64,000 bases of DNA from an uncultured Clostridia bacterium (GTDB lineage Bacteria; Bacillota; Clostridia; UMGS1810): the NCBI GenBank assembly GCA_934481345.1, contig CAKSPF010000006.1:1-64000 (forward strand), given 5' to 3'. Positions 35,041 to 43,329 of the stretch are shown here, in pieces. Every line of letters begins with the position of its first letter. Position 1 is the stretch's first letter. A program made the translations under genes and the position numbers. The notes beneath the pieces are model-generated. The model ran no database searches and had not been told where the DNA came from. It saw nothing but the letters and a program-made list of their open reading frames with translations.

Positions 35041-36321
35041 ATGAAACTATTAAAACCCGGTGACAGCGGGCTTTTAGTTCAGTATTTGTCACTGGCGCTC
35101 GAACGAGCAGGTTTTTCGGCAGGAGGAATTACAGACGATTTTAACTTGCGTGTATACAACTCCCTCACGGCATTTCAGAATTCAAAATCATTAAAGGCGG
35201 ACGGAGTCGCCGGAGAGCAGACCTGGAATGCTCTTATCCCGTATATTAAAGGCTATACGACCGTAACCGCAGGCGGCGGACAGACGGTTGACTCTGTTGC
35301 GGCGGAATTTTCGACATCGCCGCAGGCAATCGAAACCGCAAATCCTTTTATTACGGACAACTCCCTTACGCCCGGTGCAACCGTTACCGTTCCGTACAGC
35401 TTTGAGCTGGTGCCGACTGATGTTGACTATTCATATTTTCTGGTATCGCTGATTACAGAAGGACTTTTAGCCAGATACCCGTTTATAAGAAGCCAAAGCG
35501 CCGGAAAAAGTATAATGAACAGAAACCTTGACTGTATTATAATAGGAAACGGCAGCACCGAAGTGTTTGCCAATGCGTCGCATCACGCAAACGAATGGAT
35601 TACAACCCCTGTCCTTTTAAAATATGCCGAGGACTGCTGCATTGCCATAGCAAGCAACGGCACAATAGACGGAACGGACGCGAACCGTCTGTTCAGTGCA
35701 AAAACGCTTTATATCCTGCCGCTTGTAAACCCTGACGGAGTAGACCTCGTGACAGGAGCAATAAACATTGACAGCGAATTTTATCTCTCCGCGCGGAGTA
35801 TTGCCGCCGAATACTCATTTATACCGTTTCCGAGCGGCTGGAAAGCAAATATTGAGGGTACGGACTTAAACCTCAATTATCCCGCCGGCTGGCAAAGAGC
35901 AAAGCAGATAAAAGCTGAGCAAGGCTTTGTATCGCCCGCACCGAGAGATTTTGTGGGCACTGCTCCGCTTTCCGCAGTAGAAAGCCGCGCCGTATATAAT
36001 TTTACGCTTGCACACGACTTCGCGCTTACGCTTTCTTATCATACGCAGGGTGAGGTAATTTACTGGAAATACTTAAACTATCTGCCGCCGCGTTCTGAGG
36101 AAATAGGCATCGCGCTCTCTGAGGCAAGCGGATACTCTCTTGACACGACTCCATACGCATCGGGATTTGCCGGATATAAGGACTGGTATATATCGTTTTT
36201 CAACCGTCCGGGTTACACTGTCGAAATCGGCATGGGAACAAATCCGCTGCCGATAAGTGACTTTAATTCGGTATATCCGCCGAATAAAAGCCTTATTACA
36301 ACCGCAGTATCTCTTATATAA
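35041..36321 (+). CDS. LysM/peptidoglycan-binding M14 carboxypeptidase (gamma-D-glutamyl-diamino acid peptidase I type)
   Basis: 426 residues: a peptidoglycan-binding-1 domain (about 1-65, GVAGEQTWNAL), a LysM-type domain (about 75-120), and an M14 zinc peptidase (about 130-426). Zinc ligands are His182 and Glu185 (HANE) and His334 (SYHTQG); the catalytic base is Glu395 (VEIG). There is no signal peptide. This layout matches endopeptidase I of Lysinibacillus sphaericus, which acts on spore-related peptidoglycan. ATG at 35041 follows AAAGGA; a GTG at 35017 is upstream of that site. Confidence 0.88.
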   Translation: MKLLKPGDSGLLVQYLSLALERAGFSAGGITDDFNLRVYNSLTAFQNSKSLKADGVAGEQTWNALIPYIKGYTTVTAGGGQTVDSVAAEFSTSPQAIETANPFITDNSLTPGATVTVPYSFELVPTDVDYSYFLVSLITEGLLARYPFIRSQSAGKSIMNRNLDCIIIGNGSTEVFANASHHANEWITTPVLLKYAEDCCIAIASNGTIDGTDANRLFSAKTLYILPLVNPDGVDLVTGAINIDSEFYLSARSIAAEYSFIPFPSGWKANIEGTDLNLNYPAGWQRAKQIKAEQGFVSPAPRDFVGTAPLSAVESRAVYNFTLAHDFALTLSYHTQGEVIYWKYLNYLPPRSEEIGIALSEASGYSLDTTPYASGFAGYKDWYISFFNRPGYTVEIGMGTNPLPISDFNSVYPPNKSLITTAVSLI

Positions 36322-36322
36322 C

Positions 36323-36351
36323 TTGAAAATATTTTTTTGTTGTGGTATTAT
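36323..36351 (+). promoter_or_regulatory. Promoter of the CobW-like gene pair
   Basis: TTGAAA (36323-36328), 17 bp spacer, TATTAT (36346-36351), about 32 nt before the start codon. Confidence 0.6.
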
Positions 36352-36383
36352 TATACATAAGAAAATTAATTGAAGGTGATTGT

Positions 36384-37499
36384 ATGACAAAAATTGATAT
36401 TTTTTCAGGCTTTTTGGGTGCAGGGAAAACAACCCTTATCAAAAAGCTCATAAAAGAGGCTTATAACGGAGAAAAACTCGTTTTAATCGAAAACGAATTC
36501 GGCGAAATCGGTATTGACGGCGGATTTATGCAGGACGCAGGCATAGAAATAACCGAAATGAACTCGGGCTGCATTTGCTGCTCGCTTGTCGGCGACTTCG
36601 GCAAAGCATTAAACGAGGTTCTTAAAAAATTCAAGCCGGACAGAATCTTAATCGAGCCATCCGGCGTAGGCAAGCTGAGCGACGTTATCCGTGCCGTACA
36701 GGGAATAGACGCAAAAGACGCGGTGCTCAATTCCCTTACAACCGTTGCTGATGTAAACAAGTGCAAAATGTACATGAAAAATTTCGGAGAATTTTTCAAC
36801 GATCAGATTGAACATGCGGCAGCCATTGTTTTAAGCCACACTTCAAATTCCACCGATGAAAAAATCAAAACCTGCACCGAACTTCTTCGCGAGCACAATC
36901 ACGACGCAGTTATCGTTACAACTCCGTGGGAGAACTTAAGCGGCGAACAGATTCTGGAAGCTATGGAGAGAAAGGACACTTTGCAGGAGGAGCTTGAAAA
37001 GCTCAAAAACGAAGAAGTGTGCCCTGTTTGCGGTCATCACCATGATCATGAACATGAACACGAGCATCACGAACATGAGCACGAACACGAACATGAGAAC
37101 GAACATGAACACCATCACGACCACGGACACGAACATCACGATCATGATCATGAGCATGACTGCTGCTGTCACGACCACAGCCATGAACACGGTCATGAAC
37201 ACGGTCATGAACACCACCATGCCGATGATGTGTTCACAAGCTGGGGCAAAGAAACAACCCGTAAATTCACTGCCGACGAAATCACACATGCGCTAAATGA
37301 GCTTGAAAATTCCGACAAATACGGTATTATCCTGCGTGCAAAGGGAATTGTCGAAGGCAGCGACGGCAGCTTTATTCATTTTGACTATGTTCCCGGCGAG
37401 CCGGACGTACGCAAAGGCAGCAGTGCCGTTATAGGCAGACTCTGCGTCATAGGCTCCAAAATAAACGAGAACGCTCTCAGCGAGCTGTTTAATATATAA
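36384..37499 (+). CDS. CobW/COG0523-family GTPase with His-rich metal-binding loop
   Basis: 371 residues. P-loop GFLGAGKTT (9-17), Glu-rich ENEFGEIGIDG, the CxCC metal motif GCICC (62-66), and EPSGVG. The usual NKxD is replaced by LSHTSN, as in some clostridial members. Residues about 215-280 are a run of His/Glu/Asp with more than 30 histidines, beginning CPVCGHHH. The C-terminal domain is the CobW_C type. Members are zinc or other metal chaperones. GAAGGTGA precedes the ATG at 36384. Cotranscribed with the next gene (22 nt gap). Confidence 0.9.
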   Translation: MTKIDIFSGFLGAGKTTLIKKLIKEAYNGEKLVLIENEFGEIGIDGGFMQDAGIEITEMNSGCICCSLVGDFGKALNEVLKKFKPDRILIEPSGVGKLSDVIRAVQGIDAKDAVLNSLTTVADVNKCKMYMKNFGEFFNDQIEHAAAIVLSHTSNSTDEKIKTCTELLREHNHDAVIVTTPWENLSGEQILEAMERKDTLQEELEKLKNEEVCPVCGHHHDHEHEHEHHEHEHEHEHENEHEHHHDHGHEHHDHDHEHDCCCHDHSHEHGHEHGHEHHHADDVFTSWGKETTRKFTADEITHALNELENSDKYGIILRAKGIVEGSDGSFIHFDYVPGEPDVRKGSSAVIGRLCVIGSKINENALSELFNI

Positions 37500-37521
37500 A
37501 ACACAAAAGAGGGTAGTGCAT

Positions 37522-38469
37522 ATGAATCAGCAAATACCGGTTTATTTGTTTACCGGATTTTTGGAAGCCGGTAAAACAAAAAGTATACAGGAAACGCTTG
37601 AAGACGAGCGCTTCAATGACGGCGAGAAAACGCTTGTTCTGCTCTGCGAAGAGGGAGTTGAAGAGTTTGCTCCGGAGCGTTTTTCGGGCAAAAACGTATA
37701 CATTGAGCTTATAGAGGACAAGGAAGATTTAAAGGCGGACTATCTGTACAGCCTGCAAAAGAAATATAAAATCGAGAGAGTTATCGTTGAGTACAACGGC
37801 ATGTGGACATTAGACATACTGTATAACAATCTGCCGGACAAATGGTTTGTGTACCAGGAGATTATGTTTGCGGACTCAAAAAGCTTTTTGACATACAACG
37901 CAAACATGCGGAGCCTTGTCGTTGACAAGCTCACCAATACAGAACTGGTTATATTTAACCGCCCCGACAGCTCAACCGACAAAGATGAGTTTCATAAAAT
38001 AGTGCGCGGAATAAGCCGCCGCTGTGCCATAGCTTATGAAAATGCGGACGGTACAATGGAGTATGACGAGCAGGAGGATCCTCTGCCGTTTGACACGGAC
38101 GCCCCCGTCATCGAAATTGCCGACCGTGACTATGCTCTCTGGTACAGGGATATGACCGAGGACATGAAAAAATATATCGGCAAAACCGTTAAATTCAAGG
38201 CAATTGTTGCCGTAAGCGACAAATTTCCGCCAAACACGGTCGTATGCGGAAGGCATGTAATGACATGCTGCGTAGAGGATATATCCTACAAAGGCGTCAT
38301 TACCGTACTGCCGGACGGAGTGAAGCTCAAAAACCGCGACTGGGTTATAATAACAGCCGAGCTGTCAAGACAGTATCACAAGCTTTACCGCTCAAAAGGC
38401 CCTGTGTTAACCGTAAAGAAAATAGAGCCTGCGACAGTTCCCGAACAGGAAGTAGCAACATTTTATTAA
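37522..38469 (+). CDS. CobW-like P-loop protein with YcgQ/DUF1980-like C-terminus
   Basis: 315 residues. The N-terminus has a P-loop TGFLEAGKTKS (residues 9-19), but the CxCC motif is lacking. The C-terminal 110 residues (KKYIGKTVKFKAIV, RHVMTCCVEDISYKGV, DWVIITAELS) resemble the C-terminal domain of YcgQ/TIGR03943 proteins, which pair with a YcgR-type permease. A permease gene is not adjacent. Together with the His-rich CobW it suggests metal handling. ATG at 37522 follows GAGGGT; a GTG at 37516 is less likely. Confidence 0.75.
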   Translation: MNQQIPVYLFTGFLEAGKTKSIQETLEDERFNDGEKTLVLLCEEGVEEFAPERFSGKNVYIELIEDKEDLKADYLYSLQKKYKIERVIVEYNGMWTLDILYNNLPDKWFVYQEIMFADSKSFLTYNANMRSLVVDKLTNTELVIFNRPDSSTDKDEFHKIVRGISRRCAIAYENADGTMEYDEQEDPLPFDTDAPVIEIADRDYALWYRDMTEDMKKYIGKTVKFKAIVAVSDKFPPNTVVCGRHVMTCCVEDISYKGVITVLPDGVKLKNRDWVIITAELSRQYHKLYRSKGPVLTVKKIEPATVPEQEVATFY

Positions 38470-38516
38470 TAATTCTGCTTTTCAGCTGTCAGCTTTAGTG
38501 AATATCAGTGTAAATG

Positions 38517-38550
38517 AAAAGTGTCTTGTATTTTTCAAGGCACTTTTTAT
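38517..38550 (+). terminator. Terminator of the CobW-like operon
   Basis: AAAAGTGTCTTG (38517-38528) pairs with CAAGGCACTTTT (38536-38547) with one G-U pair, then TTATG. Confidence 0.8.
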
Positions 38551-38626
38551 GTGCAATTTTTAAGTATATGTGCATATTTATTAACACCCGGCGGAAAGAT
38601 ATATAAGATTTGTATACCCTTTTTTC

Positions 38627-38655
38627 TTGACATATATTGTCAGTAAAGGTATAAT
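38627..38655 (+). promoter_or_regulatory. Consensus promoter of fba
   Basis: TTGACA (38627-38632), exactly 17 bp, TATAAT (38650-38655): a perfect sigma-A consensus, as expected for a highly expressed glycolytic gene. The start codon is 44 nt downstream. Confidence 0.92.
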
Positions 38656-38698
38656 TATTAATATAATAACATTATTATACGTTTTGGAGGTCAAATAA

Positions 38699-39565
38699 AT
38701 GTTAGTATCAGCAAAAGACATGCTTTTAAAAGCAAAAGCAGGAAAATACGCAGTAGGACAGTTTAATATCAACAACCTTGAATGGACAAAGTCAATCCTT
38801 CTTACTGCACAGGAGCTTAAGTCACCTGTAATTCTGGGTGTTTCCGAAGGTGCCGGAAAATACATGTGCGGCTACAAGACAATTGTAGGCATGGTTAAGG
38901 GAATGATTGAGGAACTGAACATAACGGTTCCCGTTGCGCTTCATCTCGACCACGGAAGCTACGAACACGCTTTAAAAACAATTGAAGCAGGATTTTCTTC
39001 CGTAATGTTTGACGGCTCGCACTATTCTATCGAAGAAAACATCGAAAAGACAAAAGAAATCATAAAAATCGCTCACGAAAAGGGAATTTCCGTTGAAGCG
39101 GAAGTCGGTTCTATCGGCGGTGAAGAGGACGGCGTTATCGGCGGCGGCGAAGTTGCAGACGTTAACGAATGTAAGATGATAGCAGACCTCGGTGTAGATA
39201 TGCTCGCCGCAGGTATCGGCAATATCCACGGCAAATACCCCGAAAACTGGCAGGGACTCAGATTTGACGTTCTCGAAAAAATCAGCGAAGCAACAAATCC
39301 GATGCCTCTCGTTCTTCACGGCGGCACAGGCATTCCGGCTGACATGATTAAGAAGGCTATTTCTCTCGGCGTGAGCAAAATCAACGTTAATACCGAGTGC
39401 CAGCTTTCATTTGCAGACGCTACAAGGAAATATATCGAAGCAGGCAAGGATCTGGAAGGCAAAGGCTTTGACCCGAGAAAGCTCCTCGCTCCGGGCGCAG
39501 AAGCTATAAAAGCTACCGTTAAAGAAAAAATGGAACTTTTCGGTTCTGTAGGAAAAGCTGAATAA
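38699..39565 (+). CDS. fba: Class II fructose-1,6-bisphosphate aldolase
   Basis: Zinc enzyme of glycolysis and gluconeogenesis, splitting fructose-1,6-bisphosphate. The 288-residue protein has the zinc ligands in HLDHGS (residues 81-86 region), the EAEVGSIGGEED loop, GIGNIHGKYP and VLHGGTGIP histidines, and NVNTE at the C-terminal side. GGAGG lies 8 nt before the ATG. Monocistronic, with a consensus promoter and strong terminator. Tagatose-bisphosphate aldolase activity cannot be excluded. Confidence 0.95.
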   Translation: MLVSAKDMLLKAKAGKYAVGQFNINNLEWTKSILLTAQELKSPVILGVSEGAGKYMCGYKTIVGMVKGMIEELNITVPVALHLDHGSYEHALKTIEAGFSSVMFDGSHYSIEENIEKTKEIIKIAHEKGISVEAEVGSIGGEEDGVIGGGEVADVNECKMIADLGVDMLAAGIGNIHGKYPENWQGLRFDVLEKISEATNPMPLVLHGGTGIPADMIKKAISLGVSKINVNTECQLSFADATRKYIEAGKDLEGKGFDPRKLLAPGAEAIKATVKEKMELFGSVGKAE

Positions 39566-39580
39566 TTATTTTTTACTTTT

Positions 39581-39612
39581 AAAGGCAGCCGATTTGCGGC
39601 TGCCTTTTGTTA
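39581..39612 (+). terminator. Terminator of fba
   Basis: AAAGGCAGCCG (39581-39591) pairs perfectly with CGGCTGCCTTT (39597-39607) around a 5 nt loop, followed by TGTTATTT. It overlaps the 3' end of the convergent small gene. Confidence 0.9.
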
Positions 39613-39822
39613 TTTCTCAATAAGATTTATTCTTTCTTTTATCTTGGCTGTTTCTTTATTAATAATATCCGATGCTTTTCCTATGCTCCGTAAGTATCGG
39701 AAATGGTTTCTTCCACATCTTCGGCGGAAAATCCCTTTCAAGAAACTGCCGCATATGATTTTGACTGCTCCGCCGGAAATCAGTCCCGCAATTTTCACAT
39801 CATTAAATTTTTCACAAACCAT
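39610..39822 (-). pseudogene. Small gene with two compensating frameshifts
   Basis: An open frame of 70 codons with an excellent GAGGGGG 8 nt before the ATG at 39822. Its ends look like real protein (KIAGLISGGAVKIICGSFLKG and ASDIINKETAKIKERINLIE), but the middle reads as IFRRRCGRNHFRYLR. In the adjacent frame that same DNA reads FSAEDVEETISDTYG. Removing one G from the GGG at 39733-39735 and adding one base near 39687 would restore a 70-residue protein with a continuous sensible sequence. Either a decayed gene or two sequence errors. Function unknown. Confidence 0.6.
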
Positions 39823-39888
39823 AATTACATCCCCCTCGCTTTCAATATACTGTTGAAATAAAACGGAGATTTTCACTCAAAGAATTTC

Positions 39889-39928
39889 AAAAAAATTCCG
39901 CAGCAGAATTATTTAAATTCTGCTGCGG
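39889..39928 (-). terminator. Terminator of the proBA-SPFH-LRR run
   Basis: Minus-strand CCGCAGCAGAATT (39928-39916) pairs perfectly with AATTCTGCTGCGG (39910-39898), then AATTTTTTT. It lies 18 nt after the LRR gene stop. Confidence 0.88.
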
Positions 39929-39945
39929 ATAAAATTATAAATCTG

Positions 39946-41130
39946 TTACGGTCTTTTTATTACGACCTTTTCTATCGGACTTACAGGTCTGCATGATGAA
40001 AGGCTGTCCCATACAAACACCTTTGCGTATGAAGCGCTGTTTGTATCGTCTGTAATTACATAAATATCTTTTTTTGCCTCCGTTATCGGGATAACCATGT
40101 AATCCACAAGCTTATCCGAGGAGCTGTAGAAAGCTATATGTACAAATTCATTTGTAAGCTCTTTGTCAAAATTCACATTTATGACAAGCTGACCGTCTAC
40201 CCTATTAAGAAGTGAGGAGGTGTTGACCGTGTCTTCTGTAGTATACGGATATCCGTATGTCTTGCAGTATTCGTAAGCATATGCGTCTGTGGTGGTGTTT
40301 ATAGTTATATTGCTGTCCTTAAATGCGTCCGCACCTATCTGCGTTACATGATACGGTATATCCAGCGAGCCGATTGACGTGCAACCCTGAAATGCTTCTG
40401 CGCCAATACTTGTAACAAGCTTCGGCAATGTAAAGTTTGTAAGTGCCGAGCATTCTCTGAAAGCCCTTTCACTTATCGTATCTGTTTTGTAAGACATTGT
40501 AACAGTCTTGAGGTTTTTGCATCTGTAAAATGCTCCTTCTCCGATTTTCCTTACATTGTCGTCTAAATTTATAGACGTAATGCCCGTAAGTGCAAAGCAA
40601 TAATCCGGTATCCACTGTACCTCGCTTCCGATAAACACAGTTGAAAGTCCCGTGCAGTTATAAAACGCAGGATATGACGAGCTGCCAGCTTTTTCACATC
40701 TCTTCGCATTAAAATAAAGATATTTTAATGATGTACAACCGTAAAATGCTACATTTCCTATTGAGGTTACTTTTTCAGGAATTACAACCGTACTGAGTTT
40801 GGTGTTATTTGCAAATGCGTATGCGCCTATCTCCGTAACCGTATCGGGGATATTTACAGATGTCGCATTTGAGCAGCCGTAAAAAGAGTATGAGCCTATG
40901 GACTTTACTCCGGAATTAATAACAATTTTTGCGATACCTGCTCTGTAATTATACCAAGGAGCGTCTTCTTTTGTAGCATAATTCGTCATGTTTCCGTCAC
41001 CGGATATTGTAAGCGTAGTGTTTGAATCGGTCAGCGACCATGTTACGGCGGCTGACGCGGAAATCATAAACAATCCTGTAAAAACAGCAGCCGCGCAAAC
41101 GGCAATCATAAATTTAATTACTTTTTTCAT
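39946..41130 (-). CDS. Secreted BspA-type leucine-rich-repeat protein
   Basis: 394 residues with a signal peptide ending near residue 28 (SASA). Residues about 45-290 are BspA/LRR_5 repeats of the pattern I-x-x-xAFxxCxxLxxVxIP (e.g. SIGSYSFYGCSNATSVNIP, EIGAYAFANNTKLSTVVIP). The C-terminal 90 residues form a beta-type domain ending KVFVWDSLSSCRPVSPIEKV. This FVWD ending recalls the RVFVWD end of the 962-residue SLH-like protein. Starts 17 nt after the SPFH gene, with GGAGG before the ATG. Possibly surface adhesion or glycan binding, by analogy only. Confidence 0.87.
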   Translation of the reverse strand: MKKVIKFMIAVCAAAVFTGLFMISASAAVTWSLTDSNTTLTISGDGNMTNYATKEDAPWYNYRAGIAKIVINSGVKSIGSYSFYGCSNATSVNIPDTVTEIGAYAFANNTKLSTVVIPEKVTSIGNVAFYGCTSLKYLYFNAKRCEKAGSSSYPAFYNCTGLSTVFIGSEVQWIPDYCFALTGITSINLDDNVRKIGEGAFYRCKNLKTVTMSYKTDTISERAFRECSALTNFTLPKLVTSIGAEAFQGCTSIGSLDIPYHVTQIGADAFKDSNITINTTTDAYAYEYCKTYGYPYTTEDTVNTSSLLNRVDGQLVINVNFDKELTNEFVHIAFYSSSDKLVDYMVIPITEAKKDIYVITDDTNSASYAKVFVWDSLSSCRPVSPIEKVVIKRP

Positions 41131-41146
41131 TTGTTTTCCTCCGTTT

Positions 41147-42058
41147 TTATTTATTTTTATCTTTTGTTTGGTCTGTACCGGCGGTTTTTATAAGCTCGCT
41201 TATTGCAGTCGTAAGTCCCGCAAGTCCCTGAAGCTGACTTGGTATAATTATCTTTGTCGCCTTGCCGTCGGCAGCCTTTTGAAATGCTTCTATACCCTTT
41301 AATGCAATTACCGCCTCTGTCAGATTTGCTTCATTAAGTTTTTTTATACCTTCCGCAGTCGCGGTCTGCACACTGAGTATTGCCTCCGCTTCACCCTGCG
41401 CCTCTCTTATGCGGCTTTCTTTATGTGCGTCCGCACGCAGGATTGCCGCCTCTTTTTCACCCTCGGCGACCAAAATAGCAGAGCGTTTTTCACCCTCGGC
41501 TTTCAGTATGAGTTCACGGCGTTCTCTTTCCGCCTTCATCTGCCGTTCCATTGCGTCCTGAATTTCCTCCGGAGGTATTATGTTTTTCAGTTCGACGCGG
41601 TTTACCTTTATACCCCACGGATCGGTTGCCTCGTCCAGAATAGCCCGCATTTTTGTATTTACGGTATCGCGGCTTGTAAGCGTTTCGTCAAGCTCCAGAT
41701 CGCCTATTATGTTTCTGAGTGTTGTTGCCGTAAGCTTTTCGATAGCGACAATCGGATTATCCACGCCGTATGTGTAAAGCTTCGGATCCATTATCTGATA
41801 GAAAATAACCGTATCTATCTGCATTGTAACATTATCCTTTGTTATTACCGGCTGCGGTGCGAAATCAACAACCAGTTCTTTCAGAGTAACGGTTTTTACC
41901 ACCTTGTCAATAATCGGAATTTTTGCATGAAGGCCGACTTCCCATGTCTTATGATAAGCGCCGAGTCTTTCTATTATGGTTGCATGCGCCTGCGGAACAA
42001 TTCTTACGTTTACAAAAAGTATAACCGCAATTACGGCAATTGCTATAAGTATCCCCAC
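41147..42058 (-). CDS. SPFH/Band-7 membrane protein (stomatin/QmcA-like)
   Basis: 303 residues: one N-terminal transmembrane helix (2-20), a Band-7 domain (about 20-200, including LGAYHKTWEVGLHAKIP and NIIGDLELDETLTSRD) and a coiled-coil rich in Ala/Glu/Arg (about 175-240) that drives oligomerisation. Such proteins organise membrane microdomains or assist FtsH-type proteases. Start is GTG, with AAAGGA 9-10 nt upstream. It follows proA by 23 nt. The usual NfeD partner gene is not adjacent. Confidence 0.92.
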   Translation of the reverse strand: MGILIAIAVIAVILFVNVRIVPQAHATIIERLGAYHKTWEVGLHAKIPIIDKVVKTVTLKELVVDFAPQPVITKDNVTMQIDTVIFYQIMDPKLYTYGVDNPIVAIEKLTATTLRNIIGDLELDETLTSRDTVNTKMRAILDEATDPWGIKVNRVELKNIIPPEEIQDAMERQMKAERERRELILKAEGEKRSAILVAEGEKEAAILRADAHKESRIREAQGEAEAILSVQTATAEGIKKLNEANLTEAVIALKGIEAFQKAADGKATKIIIPSQLQGLAGLTTAISELIKTAGTDQTKDKNK

Positions 42059-42081
42059 AAAAAATCATCCTTTCTCAAAAA

Positions 42082-43329
42082 CTATATTCTTATCTGTCCG
42101 TCGCCGGTTACAACATATTTATAGCTTGTAAGCTCTTTTAATCCCATAGGACCTCTTGCGTGCAGCTTTTGCGTACTTATGCCTATTTCTGCCCCGAAAC
42201 CGAATTCAAATCCGTCTGTAAATCTGGTTGACGCGTTGACATACACAGCGGCAGCGTCCACATTCTTTGTAAATTTATCGGCATTTTCCTTATTTTCGGT
42301 GATTATACATTCGGAATGTTTGGTAGAGTATTTTGAAATGTGCTCTATTGCTTCATCCACACTGTCCACTATTTTTGCACTTATTACATAATCAAGAAAT
42401 TCGGTTGCATAATCCTCATCGGAGGCCTCTTTTACACATTTTAATTTGTCCATTGTTTTTTTGCAGCCTATGATTTTAACATTATGGCTGTCAAACTCTT
42501 TTTGCAAAAGTGCGAAAAAGCTTTCGTCAACATCCTTGTGTATTAATAGACTCTCTGCCGCATTGCACACGGACGGTCTGCTTGTTTTTGCATTGATGAT
42601 TATATCCACGGCTTTTTTAATATCGGCTGATTTATCCACATATATATGGCAGTTACCCACACCGGTTTGTATGACGGGAACCGTAGCATTTTGCACAACT
42701 GCATTTATCAGACCTGCTCCTCCGCGCGGAATCAATACATCTATATACTGATTGAGCTTCATCATTTCCGACGCGCTTTCTCGCGAAGTATCTTTTACAA
42801 AGCCTATTGCCGCCCCGTCCGCACCGCATTTATTCAATGCTTCACGCATTATATCCACCAGAACCGTGTTTGTGTTTACAGCTTCCTTGCCGCCTCTCAA
42901 AATAACGGCATTTGACGCTTTAAGGCACAAAACCGCAGTATCAACGGTAACGTTCGGTCTTGCTTCATAAATAATTCCTATTACTCCGAGCGGCACGCGT
43001 TTTTTTTCTATGACAAGTCCGTTCGGTCTTATGAACTTCTCCATTGTTTCGCCGACAGGATCGGGCAAATCTGCAACCTTGCGGACGCCGTCGGCAATTG
43101 CCAGTATTCGTTCTTCGGTAAGAATCAATCTGTCCTTCATTGCGGAAGAAATGCCTGCCTTTTCGGCGTTTTCAATATCTTTTTTATTTTTTTTCAAAAC
43201 AGCATCAATATTATTTGTAATATTTTCCGCTATGCTGTACAGCAATTTATTTTTATCCGCGGAGGTCATACGGTTTAATTGTTCCGCTGCTTTCAGCGCC
43301 GCAGCGCCGGTTTTTTCAAGTTCTGTCAT
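42082..43329 (-). CDS. proA: Gamma-glutamyl phosphate reductase
   Basis: Second step of proline synthesis: reduces gamma-glutamyl phosphate with NADPH. The 415-residue aldehyde-dehydrogenase-type protein has the catalytic cysteine in SRPSVCNAAESLL, the GVIGIIYEARPNVTVD N-terminal segment, and the VNASTRFTDGFEFGFGAEIG signature. The start overlaps the proB stop (ATGA). Confidence 0.96.
   Translation of the reverse strand: MTELEKTGAAALKAAEQLNRMTSADKNKLLYSIAENITNNIDAVLKKNKKDIENAEKAGISSAMKDRLILTEERILAIADGVRKVADLPDPVGETMEKFIRPNGLVIEKKRVPLGVIGIIYEARPNVTVDTAVLCLKASNAVILRGGKEAVNTNTVLVDIMREALNKCGADGAAIGFVKDTSRESASEMMKLNQYIDVLIPRGGAGLINAVVQNATVPVIQTGVGNCHIYVDKSADIKKAVDIIINAKTSRPSVCNAAESLLIHKDVDESFFALLQKEFDSHNVKIIGCKKTMDKLKCVKEASDEDYATEFLDYVISAKIVDSVDEAIEHISKYSTKHSECIITENKENADKFTKNVDAAAVYVNASTRFTDGFEFGFGAEIGISTQKLHARGPMGLKELTSYKYVVTGDGQIRI

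Noticed and set aside
37033..37220. Short repeated units (GAACAT, CATGAG) resembling a repeat array
   Set aside because: The units are codons of a His/Glu/Asp-rich protein loop; there are no spacers or conserved palindromic repeats, so it is not CRISPR.
36936..37289. Met/Val/Phe-rich minus-strand frame inside the CobW gene
   Set aside because: It is the complement of the His/Glu codon run (CAC/CAT/GAA) and not a membrane protein gene.
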